A stretch of DNA of 64,000 bases, taken from Flagellimonas sp. S3867 (GTDB taxonomy: Bacteria; Bacteroidota; Bacteroidia; Flavobacteriales; Flavobacteriaceae). Positions 1 through 7,968 of this stretch are shown here, piece by piece. Position 1 is the first letter of the stretch. Each line of letters starts with the position of its first letter. Both the position numbers and the translations under genes were made by a program. The notes beneath the pieces were generated by a model. It searched no databases, was not told the DNA's origin, and saw only the letters and a list, made by a program, of their open reading frames with translations. The stretch lies in contig NZ_JACVMN010000002.1 in the NCBI RefSeq assembly GCF_014698935.1, forward strand, positions 992,001 to 1,056,000, written 5' to 3'.

Positions 1-605
1 CCAATTTTCATTGGGTCACTGCCCTGAAAAAGTAAAAATGGGAGAAGGCTTTTTAAGTTCCCCATATTCTTTTTTGCAAAATAGAGACCAAAACCAAGTA
101 ACCCTGTGCCAAAAAGAACTGCTATTTCATTTACGCCAAGCAAACAGGTTGCTAAGGCAATGATTCCCAAAATGGCAAGTTCGGTAGTTTTAATCGCTTT
201 TTTTCCAAGTCGGAAAGCGGCCATTAGAATGATTGCAATTACAGCTGGTTTAATACCATAAATAAAAGGTTCGACTTTGGGTAATTGTCCATATTCAGTA
301 TATAACCATGCAAAAACAGCGGTAATCACCACAGCAGGGAAAATAAAACAGATGCCTGCAACAAAAAGGCCTTTCCAACCGGCACGTTCATGCCCACAAT
401 GCATGGTCATTTCAGTTGAGTTGGGACCTGGAATCAAATTGGTGGCACCTACAAGATCCAAAAAATGTTCTTGGGTCATCCACTTTCGTTTATTGACCAC
501 CTCGTCTTCCATCATTGCTATGTGCGCGGCTGGACCTCCAAAAGCAATACTCCCAAGTTTGAAAAATAGTTTGGCGATTTCCCTTAGCTCATTTTTTTGG
601 GACAT
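1..605 (-). CDS. chrA: Chromate transporter ChrA-type, 3' end beyond the window
   Basis: The reading frame on the complement begins at an ATG (603-605) and runs off the left edge without a stop, so only about the first 200 residues are present. The start MSQKNELREIAKLFFKLG is followed by GSIAFGGPAAHIAMMEDE and then LVGATNLIPGPNSTEM, the conserved N-terminal motifs of the CHR family. Several hydrophobic membrane segments follow. Family members export chromate or import related oxyanions across the inner membrane. One- and two-domain forms exist, and which form this is cannot be told from the fragment. The family call is firm; the substrate is inferred from the family. Confidence 0.9.
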   Translation of the reverse strand, partial: MSQKNELREIAKLFFKLGSIAFGGPAAHIAMMEDEVVNKRKWMTQEHFLDLVGATNLIPGPNSTEMTMHCGHERAGWKGLFVAGICFIFPAVVITAVFAWLYTEYGQLPKVEPFIYGIKPAVIAIILMAAFRLGKKAIKTTELAILGIIALATCLLGVNEIAVLFGTGLLGFGLYFAKKNMGNLKSLLPFLLFQGSDPMKI

Positions 606-695
606 TTAATGTAAATTTTCGATTGGTATTGATAAGTTAGGTTATGCAATTAAAAACGCAAGCCAAAAATAAAAAAGAAGATTTAGAAAAGATTT

Positions 696-875
696 TTATT
701 CCTCTGCGATAAGAACCAACACCTTATTTTCCTGAATAATTTTAACGGTCTTGCCCTGTTCAAAACCAAGTTCTTCCAACCATCGTCCCTCTAAGCGGAT
801 TTCAGGAACGGTGGTATGGTCCCAAGCGCGACGGCGGAATTTACAATGGATTTTAAGTTTTCGAGTAGGTTTCAA
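696..875 (-). CDS. SymE-like small protein (59 aa), TTG start
   Basis: A short frame on the complement reads KLKIHCKFRRRAWDH, then VPEIRLEGRWLEELGFEQG, then VKIIQENKVLVLIAEE. The P-x-I-x-L-x-G-x-WL-x-x-x-GF-x-x-G pattern is the core of the SymE/AbrB-fold family, whose E. coli member is an SOS-induced toxin that condenses or cleaves nucleic acids. There is no ATG. A stop lies directly upstream, so the TTG at 873-875 is the only likely start. It lies 58 nt from a divergently transcribed XRE regulator, with a palindrome between them. Toxicity is not shown by the sequence; many SymE homologues are uncharacterised. Confidence 0.7.
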   Translation of the reverse strand: MKPTRKLKIHCKFRRRAWDHTTVPEIRLEGRWLEELGFEQGKTVKIIQENKVLVLIAEE

Positions 876-882
876 TTAAAAA

Positions 883-900
883 TGTTCGTTATAGCGAACA
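883..900. promoter_or_regulatory. Palindromic operator between SymE-like and XRE genes
   Basis: TGTTCGTTATAGCGAACA is a near-perfect 18-bp inverted repeat; the arms TGTTCG and CGAACA are exact. A degenerate copy, TATTCGGTATAGTGAACA, lies at 923-940 with its centre exactly 40 bp away, close to four helical turns. The second copy covers the GTG start of the XRE gene. This is the layout expected for an autoregulating small XRE repressor bound as two dimers; binding is inferred. Confidence 0.65.
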
Positions 901-933
901 CAATATATAAATTATTTCTGGATATTCGGTATA

Positions 934-1155
934 GTGAACACGAAAAAGGACGCATATTTGGTTGAATTGGGTTTGCGAATTAAAAAATTGCGCGAAGAAA
1001 AAGGAATTGATCAAAAGTCTTTTGCTTTTGATTGTGGTATTGGCCGAACTCAACTCTATATGATTGAAAAAGGAAAAACCAATCCTCGGTTACTGACTTT
1101 GATTAAAATTGCTGATGGATTGGGGGTGAGTCTTTCAGAGCTTTTTGGGTTTTAA
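934..1155 (+). CDS. XRE-family helix-turn-helix regulator (73 aa)
   Basis: The protein is a single HTH_3 domain: LRIKKLREEKGIDQKSFA, then GIGRTQLYMIEKGKTNP, then LLTLIKIADGLGVSLSELF. It has the size and shape of restriction-modification controller proteins or antitoxin-like repressors. The only usual start codon in the frame after an upstream stop (892-894) is the GTG at 934, which lies inside the second operator copy. The mRNA is therefore probably leaderless or nearly so, and binding of the protein would block its own start region. The divergent neighbour is the SymE-like gene. No restriction or methylase genes are nearby. Confidence 0.85.
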   Translation: MNTKKDAYLVELGLRIKKLREEKGIDQKSFAFDCGIGRTQLYMIEKGKTNPRLLTLIKIADGLGVSLSELFGF

Positions 1156-1264
1156 TTGAGGCGATATGAAATTTTGAGTATTATACAACGATTGAGTTTA
1201 AGATTATCAATGTGATAATCAGTAATGGTTTTTCTTCCAACAATTTATCATTCACCGACTTGTA

Positions 1265-1990
1265 TCAATTTTTAAGTTCATAAATTAGGGCTCTTTCCGC
1301 TAGTAAAACAATTAGTACACGATGTTTCTTTTCAGGTTTATAACCATGTTTGAGTAAATTAAGAATTTCATGAAACTCTTCTGTCCAATTTTTTTCTTTT
1401 AAAAAAGAATCCAACAATTTAACTGTTGTTTCTTTTGAGGAATAAAACATTAAAAAATCAATAGCCCTGAAGTGAAAATCAAATTCTTTTGGAAGTATAC
1501 CATTAAACTCTGCTATAAGTTTTTCTGGACTTTCAAATTTATCAAATACTGTGATTGCATTCTTTTTCAAAAAATGGGCAATTTCAAGTGGATGTATCTT
1601 CAACAAGTTCCAGTTAATCCAATCATTTTTTTTGGAAATATAACCAGGGTGAAACGATGTTATTGTATTGTCAGATAAATCAAATTTAAAATGACGATTT
1701 CTATACTCACCCATCCGAACTGATACAATTGCACAGGTTACATTCATGGTCACTTTTCTTCCAGTTTCATTGAATCGAGTTGTGTTAAGAAAGATTTGAA
1801 AAGTAAAATCTTTGTTTTTGCTTTTTCCTGTTATTAGCCTTTTGGATTTAAGATATTTATAACCGTATTTGGATAATTCTACACCTATGATGTTGCATGC
1901 ATCTTTAAAAATTTCTTTTGGGTTTTTTTCAAAATCAGTCCAAGGTTTTAATCGGAGAAGCGTAAACTTTATTCGATAGGGAACATTCAT
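1265..1990 (-). CDS. Hypothetical protein (241 aa)
   Basis: I do not recognise this protein with confidence. It has no signal peptide or membrane segments and is rich in Lys, Phe and Asn. The first half (about residues 25-110) shows alternating strands reminiscent of DUF4304-like folds: ACNIIGVELSKYGYKYLKS, then DFTFQIFLNTTRFN, then VTMNVTCAIVSVRMGEYRN. The C-terminal half is helical (HEILNLLKHGYKPEKKHRV). It stands alone, convergent with the XRE gene and upstream of the TonB receptor on the same strand, with an ATG start at 1988-1990. It could be a lineage-specific cytoplasmic protein; no function is assigned. Confidence 0.7.
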   Translation of the reverse strand: MNVPYRIKFTLLRLKPWTDFEKNPKEIFKDACNIIGVELSKYGYKYLKSKRLITGKSKNKDFTFQIFLNTTRFNETGRKVTMNVTCAIVSVRMGEYRNRHFKFDLSDNTITSFHPGYISKKNDWINWNLLKIHPLEIAHFLKKNAITVFDKFESPEKLIAEFNGILPKEFDFHFRAIDFLMFYSSKETTVKLLDSFLKEKNWTEEFHEILNLLKHGYKPEKKHRVLIVLLAERALIYELKN

Positions 1991-2068
1991 TTTTCAAATT
2001 AGCTCTAATAGTAAATGATTATTAATCATACACCCATGATGCTCCTAAGATAATAAAAGCAGAAAGTC

Positions 2069-4345
2069 TTAAAAAACCGTATATCGTAATCCAAAGAAGG
2101 CTCTAATCCCCTGGTTGGGGCCATATACATAATTGGGGTCAAAAGTGAGGCCAAAAGGGTTGTCGGGTGTGGCAACGGCATTTCCGTTGGTATCGAAGGT
2201 CACATCGTTGTCAAAAGGATCATTGGCACGCGCAATGATAAAAGGGTTTCCCCGGTTTGGGGTCCAATCCAATAGGTTTTTAATACCGCCGTATAGCTCA
2301 AAATCTTTTACTCCCTTATAGGTGAATTGAATATTCTGGATGCTCCAAGTAGGTGAGTTTGGAGCTCTTGGGTCTAGATCTCCCAAAAGAGGCAATCGCA
2401 TCGGACCATATAGGTTTCCGGTATAATCAACACTCAAGTCCAACGAACGAAAGGTATAGGATACATTCCAAGTCCCGGTAAAGCTTTCTGTAAGAATTTG
2501 CCGCTCTTTAATGCCATTTTCAGTATTGCTCACATCTTGCCATGTGGCTCCAACCATAAATCGAAGTCCGTTCGCAAACACCATATCCAAATTGGCACTT
2601 AAGCCTTGCGATACTGATTTTCCATCTAAATTATCATAGATAATCTGGTTGGGATTGGTATCGTAATCCGGTAAAATAATATTGGAAAAGTGGGTATAGA
2701 ATGCTGAGGCATCAACACCTATAAAGGTGCCATTGTCGCTATAGATTTTTTTCAGATAGTTCAGGTTCACATTGACAGAGCGCTCTGGTTTTAGTTCATT
2801 GGCAATGACTACATCCCTGGCTCCTGTTAAAGCTGCATGTTCTTCAGTGAAAAGATTTACTACACGAAACCCTGTTCCTGAATTTAACCGTAGAATATCA
2901 TGATCGCTAATTTTCCATTTGTAGGCTGCCCGGGGGGTAAAAATATTGCCATGCCTTTTGTCATAATCATACCGAAGTCCGGTTAAAATTGAATGATTTT
3001 GGGCAAGTGCGATTTCATCCTGAACAAAAATGCTAGGAATCCAGATATTTTCAGGTGAACCTGAAGTAGCAGGGGTATTATCGTCGTAATAATTGTATCG
3101 CACAGAACTTCCCAAAAGCAAATCGTGTTTCCCAAGAGATTTGTCCCAGGTCAATTGCCCAAAGCCAATACGCTGATCCGCCAAATAGGGAACATTGCCA
3201 TACACCGAATTTTGGTTATGATCATTATAAGAGAAGGAAAGCATCATTTTTTCATCAATGGGAAGTTGGTATTTTCCCAAGACCTCCCATCTTCGTGTAT
3301 AAATACTTTCACCATAAATTTCATCTCCACCACGAAACTCTGGTGTCCAGTCGAGCTCTCCGCCCCAACGATCTTCATAGAAGAATCGACCCGCCAGCGA
3401 AAATATCTTGGAATCTTCCCTTTTAAAATTCCATTTTTGGAATACAGAGATGCGTTCTTGCAGGGTGAGATCGGTAAAATTATCACCGTTATTGTCAATG
3501 ACTTGGTCATAATTAAAATAATTGACACCCAGCAATAAATCACTTTTCTTGCCCACAGCAATTTTACTCCCTATGTCTAAGTTATACTCTCCCCATCCAG
3601 TTAGAAAACCATCGGCAAAAAACTCAGGAGCATTTGGCGCATGTTTGGTGATAATATTGATGAGCCCACCAACTGCTTCACTTCCATAAAGAGTGGATGC
3701 CGGACCTTTTACAATTTCAATCTGCTCAATCAGGGAATTTGGAATGCCCGAAAGACCATAAACGGTTCCTAAACCGCTTACAATGGGCATACCATCTATT
3801 AATACCAAGGTATAGGGGCCTTCCAATCCATTTATATGGATGTCACCGGTGTTGCAAACATTACAATTAATTTGGGGTCGTACGCCATTCACATTTTGTA
3901 ATGCATCAAAGATGCTCGGAGTTGGGTTTTTTCTTAAAAAGGATGGTTTGTACACCTCAACGGGTACTGGACTTTCTAGCCGGCTTACTGGTTTTAAGGT
4001 TCCGGTAACCACAGTTTCGCTTAACGATTCTGCCAAAACCTCCATTTCAATATTTACCGTTTTTGTTTCCCCTTGTCGAATCGAGATTTTGGTTTTATAG
4101 GAAATGTATCCGATAGATGAGGCAGTTAAAACATATTCACCTGGGACAACATCATTTAAGCTATAAAAACCATCAAAGTTGGTTGCTGTACCCATTTTAG
4201 TTCCCTTCAACAAAACATTCACGTAGGGCAACGGCTGTCCATCTTCCGAAACCATACCATTAATGGAGGTGTCTTGTGCCCAACCTACAGATTGAAAGAT
4301 TAAGGCTAACAATAACGAAAAGAGATATTTAAATGGATTTTTCAA
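2069..4345 (-). CDS. TonB-dependent outer-membrane receptor (758 aa), probable metal-complex importer
   Basis: A signal peptide (residues 1-23, ending in QSVGWAQ) is followed by a carboxypeptidase-regulatory-like beta domain (about 25-110), a plug (about 120-235, with VVTGTLKPVSRLESPVPVEV, VLIDGMPIVSGL and VKGPASTLYGSEAVGG) and a C-terminal 22-strand barrel ending in aromatic YTVF. The plug carries an unusual Cys pair, INCNVCNTGDIHINGLEG, seen in receptors annotated for metals. The start is TTG (4343-4345), because the next Met falls after the signal peptide. The gene is divergent from a DtxR-family regulator and a ZIP transporter, which suggests uptake of a divalent metal or its chelate under repressor control. 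The ligand is not established. Confidence 0.93.
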   Translation of the reverse strand: MKNPFKYLFSLLLALIFQSVGWAQDTSINGMVSEDGQPLPYVNVLLKGTKMGTATNFDGFYSLNDVVPGEYVLTASSIGYISYKTKISIRQGETKTVNIEMEVLAESLSETVVTGTLKPVSRLESPVPVEVYKPSFLRKNPTPSIFDALQNVNGVRPQINCNVCNTGDIHINGLEGPYTLVLIDGMPIVSGLGTVYGLSGIPNSLIEQIEIVKGPASTLYGSEAVGGLINIITKHAPNAPEFFADGFLTGWGEYNLDIGSKIAVGKKSDLLLGVNYFNYDQVIDNNGDNFTDLTLQERISVFQKWNFKREDSKIFSLAGRFFYEDRWGGELDWTPEFRGGDEIYGESIYTRRWEVLGKYQLPIDEKMMLSFSYNDHNQNSVYGNVPYLADQRIGFGQLTWDKSLGKHDLLLGSSVRYNYYDDNTPATSGSPENIWIPSIFVQDEIALAQNHSILTGLRYDYDKRHGNIFTPRAAYKWKISDHDILRLNSGTGFRVVNLFTEEHAALTGARDVVIANELKPERSVNVNLNYLKKIYSDNGTFIGVDASAFYTHFSNIILPDYDTNPNQIIYDNLDGKSVSQGLSANLDMVFANGLRFMVGATWQDVSNTENGIKERQILTESFTGTWNVSYTFRSLDLSVDYTGNLYGPMRLPLLGDLDPRAPNSPTWSIQNIQFTYKGVKDFELYGGIKNLLDWTPNRGNPFIIARANDPFDNDVTFDTNGNAVATPDNPFGLTFDPNYVYGPNQGIRAFFGLRYTVF

Positions 4346-4361
4346 TTACGGTAAAATTAAA

Positions 4362-4377
4362 TTTAGACAAATCTAAA
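4362..4377. promoter_or_regulatory. Perfect palindrome, candidate DtxR-family operator
   Basis: TTTAGACAAATCTAAA is a perfect 6-bp inverted repeat with a 4-bp spacer in the 80-bp divergent region between the TonB receptor and the DtxR-family gene. Read on the complement, its centre supplies TAGATTTG (4368-4375), an exact TAnnTTTG -7 element for the receptor. It also ends 2 bp before the -33 element of the regulator promoter. One bound repressor could therefore shut both directions. That the neighbouring DtxR-type protein binds here is inference. Confidence 0.65.
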
Positions 4378-4379
4378 AA

Positions 4380-4409
4380 TTTGTTTTTACAAATAAAAAT
4401 GTATTTTTG
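4380..4409 (+). promoter_or_regulatory. Bacteroidota promoter of the regulator-ZIP operon
   Basis: TTTG at 4380-4383 (-33 element) and TATTTTTG at 4402-4409 (an exact TAnnTTTG -7 element) are separated by 18 bp. The predicted start leaves a leader of only about 10 nt before the ATG at 4426, so translation probably does not use a Shine-Dalgarno sequence, as is common in this phylum. Confidence 0.7.
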
Positions 4410-4425
4410 AAAAAATCTTTTTTTG

Positions 4426-5082
4426 ATGACCCGATCGGAGGAGAATTACATCAAAACCATTTTCCATTTAGGAGGAAACGATACCACACTTATCTCTACC
4501 AATGCCATAGCTGAGCAAATGGAAACCAAACCTTCGTCCGTTACGGATATGGCGCGAAAGTTGGCGAAAAAGGGATTGTTGTATTACAAAAAATACCAAG
4601 GGGTTTCCTTAACCGACATCGGAGTTAAAACAGCACTTTCCATTATTAGAAAGCATCGTTTATGGGAGGTGTTCTTGGTTAAAAAATTAGACTTTTCTTG
4701 GGATGAGGTCCATGAAGTGGCTGAACAATTGGAGCACATTAAAAGTGAAAAGCTTATTGATAAGCTTGATGAGCTTTTGGATTTTCCCAAATATGACCCG
4801 CATGGTGATCCCATTCCAAGCAAGGATGGAAAATTTATGGAGCGGGACAAGCAACTATTGAGTGAGATTCCAATTAACACCAAAGGTGTTTGTGTTGGAG
4901 TAAAAGATACTTCGTCCACCTTTTTAAAATTTTTGGATAAGAATAATATCGCTTTGGGCAACACTATTGAAGTGCTCGAAAAAGAAGAATTTGACCAATC
5001 GCTCCACATACAAATGAGTGGAAAGGAACTACATATATCACATCAAATTGCATCTAATCTTTACGTAAAATTGAATGATTAA
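4426..5082 (+). CDS. DtxR/MntR-family metal-dependent transcriptional regulator (218 aa)
   Basis: The order is an N-terminal winged helix (about 1-65: SEENYIKTIFHLGG, MARKLAKKGLLYY), a metal-binding dimerisation domain (about 66-140: RKHRLWEVFLVKKLDFSWDEVHEVAEQLEH) and a C-terminal FeoA/SH3-like domain (about 150-215). The residues H-R-L-W-E-x-F-L and E-V-H-E-V-A-E-x-L-E-H are the usual Fe/Mn ligand segments. I use the ATG at 4426; a TTG one codon upstream is less likely. The stop overlaps the start of the ZIP transporter by one base (TAATG), indicating translational coupling. The protein is expected to repress metal uptake when metal is plentiful. Whether it senses Mn or Fe cannot be decided. 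Confidence 0.92.
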   Translation: MTRSEENYIKTIFHLGGNDTTLISTNAIAEQMETKPSSVTDMARKLAKKGLLYYKKYQGVSLTDIGVKTALSIIRKHRLWEVFLVKKLDFSWDEVHEVAEQLEHIKSEKLIDKLDELLDFPKYDPHGDPIPSKDGKFMERDKQLLSEIPINTKGVCVGVKDTSSTFLKFLDKNNIALGNTIEVLEKEEFDQSLHIQMSGKELHISHQIASNLYVKLND

Positions 5083-5903
5083 TGGAACAGGTAATTGACT
5101 ATTTTGAAAGTATTAACCCAATTTTAGCAGCCTTTTATGCCACTTTGTTTACTTGGGGATTAACGGCTGCAGGAGCGGCCTTGGTTTTTTTGTTCAAGGG
5201 AATGAACCGTGCAGTTTTAGATGGCATGTTGGGTTTTACCGGAGGTGTGATGGTCGCCGCTAGTTTTTGGAGTTTGTTGGCACCGGGAATTGAAATGAGT
5301 GAAGGCGAAGGATTTGTAAAAGTGATTCCAGCTGCCGTTGGATTTTTATTGGGTGCTGCCTTTATTTTTGGTTTGGACAAAGTTTTGCCCCACTTACATA
5401 TCAATTTTAAAGAAAGCGAAGCAGAAGGTGTAAAAACGCCTTGGCATAGAACTACTTTGTTGACCCTTGCTATAACCCTGCATAACATTCCCGAAGGATT
5501 GGCTGTGGGAGTTCTTTTTGGAGGGGTGGCTGCCGGTTTTGACGGAGCTACTATAGGTGGAGCCGTTGCTTTGGCTTTGGGAATTGGTCTTCAAAACTTT
5601 CCGGAAGGGTTTGCAGTTGCAATGCCGTTACGAAGACAGGGTTTAAGCAGAAGAAAAAGCTTTATGTACGGGCAGGCCTCTGCATTAGTTGAACCAATTG
5701 CGGCAGTCCTAGGGGCTTGGGCGGTTCTTACTTTTGAACCGATATTGCCATACGCGCTATCTTTTGCCGCTGGAGCCATGATCTTTGTGGTTGTCGAGGA
5801 GGTGATTCCGGAAACCCAAAGGGATAAATACACAGACGTTGCCACAATGGGCTTTATCGGTGGATTTATCATTATGATGATGTTGGATGTGGGCCTTAGT
5901 TAA
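5082..5903 (+). CDS. ZIP-family divalent metal transporter (273 aa)
   Basis: Eight hydrophobic segments are visible. Helix IV carries TLAITLHNIPEGLAVGVL and helix V carries GIGLQNFPEGFAVAMPL. The HNxPEG and QNxPEG motifs are the transmembrane metal-binding signature of ZIP (ZupT/GufA-type) carriers. A later EEVIPE segment is also typical. The length is normal for the GufA subfamily. It is co-transcribed with the DtxR-family regulator (1-nt overlap), so expression is probably metal-controlled. ZIP proteins bring Zn, Fe or Mn into the cytoplasm. With a Fe/Mn-type regulator, Mn or Fe is the better guess, but zinc is not excluded. Confidence 0.93.
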   Translation: MEQVIDYFESINPILAAFYATLFTWGLTAAGAALVFLFKGMNRAVLDGMLGFTGGVMVAASFWSLLAPGIEMSEGEGFVKVIPAAVGFLLGAAFIFGLDKVLPHLHINFKESEAEGVKTPWHRTTLLTLAITLHNIPEGLAVGVLFGGVAAGFDGATIGGAVALALGIGLQNFPEGFAVAMPLRRQGLSRRKSFMYGQASALVEPIAAVLGAWAVLTFEPILPYALSFAAGAMIFVVVEEVIPETQRDKYTDVATMGFIGGFIIMMMLDVGLS

Positions 5904-5913
5904 TTCAAAGAGC

Positions 5914-6612
5914 TTATTCTTGCTTGGCGGAGCGCGTTTTTATTCCCATGATCAGCAGCCATAAGCAAGTGCCAATTTCACCAATGCTTGCTGGGATGGT
6001 AAGATAGTCGGCTATCCAAAGACTGCCATAATCCGAACATAAAATACGGCCTATAAAGTCTAAAAAATAACCACAACTTCCTACCATTAAAAAAAGCCCC
6101 AAAAGTTTAGGAAGAAATCCGGATTTAAAGACCAAATACCCAAACGGAAACAACCATAAACCCCAGAAAGCCTGAGCGATCAAATTTCCATGATTGTACG
6201 ATTCCAATGCAAGCATTACTTGTGCTTGAATCTGTTCTGGGCTATAAATGCTAAGATATTCGACCCCACTGACCAAGGAGAGAATATCAAACTTATGTGT
6301 CATATTACTAAACGAGATGGGAACACTAATAATGGCTAATACCACCATAAGTACCGCATAGTTTTTATTGATATTTTTAAATAGTTGGTACAGGATTAAA
6401 GGCAACAAAAGAAAAAAGAGATAGCACAACAGCCCGCTTAAAATTTCCAAACGAAATAGGGATTCTGAGGCTATTATGTTTTCCACCGTCCGTGCTGGAT
6501 TGTCCCAGACAATTAATTGTGAAGGGACATACAATAGACTAAATATTCCGGTAATTACTATTAAAAAATAAAGAAACCCCGCAAGGCGGGCAGTTTTTTT
6601 GTTTGCTTCCAT
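5914..6612 (-). CDS. DUF4386-type multi-pass membrane protein (232 aa)
   Basis: The opening KKTARLAGFLYFLIVITGIF is followed by about six hydrophobic segments, including a stretch around MVVLAIISVPISFSN and HGNLIAQAFWGLWLFPFGYL. This matches the DUF4386 family of small integral membrane proteins. Its molecular role is unknown. It is convergent with the ZIP gene (10 nt apart) and has its own 120-nt upstream gap, so it is probably not part of the metal operon. Confidence 0.8.
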   Translation of the reverse strand: MEANKKTARLAGFLYFLIVITGIFSLLYVPSQLIVWDNPARTVENIIASESLFRLEILSGLLCYLFFLLLPLILYQLFKNINKNYAVLMVVLAIISVPISFSNMTHKFDILSLVSGVEYLSIYSPEQIQAQVMLALESYNHGNLIAQAFWGLWLFPFGYLVFKSGFLPKLLGLFLMVGSCGYFLDFIGRILCSDYGSLWIADYLTIPASIGEIGTCLWLLIMGIKTRSAKQE

Positions 6613-6731
6613 GGTTTAATGATTGATACGGTCTGTAAAAGGAAAGACGATTCTTTTTCATGAATGGTTGCCTGGGACATTCACAAAACCACAATTAAAA
6701 CTTGTGGTAAAAGAAAGTAACGGACTTTTCG

Positions 6732-7466
6732 CTATCCGGTTATAATTTTTTCCAATAAATCACCAACATAATAAGCCACAAAAGCTGCAATTCCACCTAG
6801 GAGCAAGGTCTCTAAAATCCCTTTTAACACTTTGGTTTGGTTAACATAGGTTTTTAGCCAACCCACGGCAATAAAACCAAAAGAAGTAAGGATGGAAGCA
6901 ATAAAAAATAAGTTATGGTCCAAAGGGTTTATGTAATCCCACACATACACCAATAAAGGGATAAGCCCTATCAAAATAAAGGAAACATAGGTTACCCCAC
7001 CAATGATAAAAGGCGACTTGTCCTCCTCAATCATTACAAGTTCTTCCTTCATCATCACATCAACCCAGGTATCAGGGTCCTTTGTGATTACATCCACTAC
7101 CTGTTCCAAAAGTTCTCCTTTAAAACCTTTGGCCGCATAAATTTCACGGATTTCCTGCTTTTCGGATTCCGGTAAATTGTCCACTTCCCAATATTCAATT
7201 TGTTTGTGCTTGTTGTAGTTATCCTTTTGTGATTTAGTGGAGAGGTATGCCCCGACCGACATGGCAAAACCATCGGCCAACAAATTGGCAAAACCAAGAA
7301 TAATAATGATAACACTATCCAATCCAGCCCCAACCGAGCCCGCCACTACCGCAAAAGTGGTAACACAACCATCAATACCACCATAGACAAATTCGCCCAG
7401 GTATTTTTCAAACTTTTTCAGAAAACCAATGTTGTTGTGCCTTAGCGCTTCAGTATTATTTTCCAT
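6732..7466 (-). CDS. VIT1/CCC1-family Fe2+/Mn2+ transporter (244 aa)
   Basis: The first membrane segment reads [20 protein letters not shown] and the second [20 protein letters not shown], the conserved VIT1 helices with their small residues and Asp/Met. A charged cytoplasmic region follows (about 85-150, rich in Glu: [22 protein letters not shown]), then three C-terminal membrane segments. The Glu-rich loop is the metal-binding domain in plant VIT1. Family members move Fe or Mn out of the cytoplasm. Together with the nearby receptor, regulator and ZIP carrier it makes a locus of import and detoxification genes. Confidence 0.92.
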   Translation of the reverse strand: MENNTEALRHNNIGFLKKFEKYLGEFVYGGIDGCVTTFAVVAGSVGAGLDSVIIIILGFANLLADGFAMSVGAYLSTKSQKDNYNKHKQIEYWEVDNLPESEKQEIREIYAAKGFKGELLEQVVDVITKDPDTWVDVMMKEELVMIEEDKSPFIIGGVTYVSFILIGLIPLLVYVWDYINPLDHNLFFIASILTSFGFIAVGWLKTYVNQTKVLKGILETLLLGGIAAFVAYYVGDLLEKIITG

Positions 7467-7490
7467 GTTGGTGATTTTACTTGTGCCAAG

Positions 7491-7967
7491 CTAAAACTCC
7501 AGTTCTTGCAAAGCAAGTCCGTAGTCATATTGCAAATCTTCGTGAAGAACATCGACTTTTTTGCTGATAAATGTCAATTGTCTTTGGTACAGATTGAAAA
7601 GGGCCGTATTATTTTGGATGGAGGGCCTAAAATCGTGAAGTTTTTGACAAAAATATAGTAAAAGCTCCACTTCAGTTTCTTTATTTCCTGAATATCGAAT
7701 GTACTTTTTGATGTTGCGCAGAATCTTTCGGACACTTTTTTTGATATAGAAAAAACTGTTGGTATTGATTTCCAAAAACCATTCGTCAACTTCTGCTTTT
7801 ACACTTTCAATGTAACCAGACTCATTTCCTGCCTCAAACAATAAATAGGTAAGCAGTTCCTTGTTCTCTTTTTTAAATCGAGCCAATCGTAAACACAAAT
7901 TCAATAGCTCATCTAGAGAACGATGCTGGAGTTCTTTTTTGAGTTGGGCAATGGTGGAAGCTTTCAT
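7491..7967 (-). CDS. Conserved hypothetical cytoplasmic protein (158 aa)
   Basis: The protein is all-helical by composition, with no signal peptide or membrane segment: TIAQLKKELQHRSLDELLNL, then LLTYLLFEAGNESGYIESVK, then a basic helix SVRKILRNIKKYIRYSG. It resembles proteins widespread in Flavobacteriia without a known function. It starts 1 nt after the SDR stop, so the two are almost certainly co-transcribed. No function is assigned. Confidence 0.75.
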   Translation of the reverse strand: MKASTIAQLKKELQHRSLDELLNLCLRLARFKKENKELLTYLLFEAGNESGYIESVKAEVDEWFLEINTNSFFYIKKSVRKILRNIKKYIRYSGNKETEVELLLYFCQKLHDFRPSIQNNTALFNLYQRQLTFISKKVDVLHEDLQYDYGLALQELEF

Positions 7968-7968
7968 A

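Noticed and set aside
934..1155. Controller protein of a restriction-modification system
   Set aside because: The size and operator layout fit, but no methyltransferase or endonuclease is nearby; a SymE-linked regulator is simpler.
3125..3538. 137-residue open frame opposite the TonB receptor
   Set aside because: It lies wholly inside the receptor gene, whose signal peptide, plug and barrel are clear; the opposite frame shows no domain.
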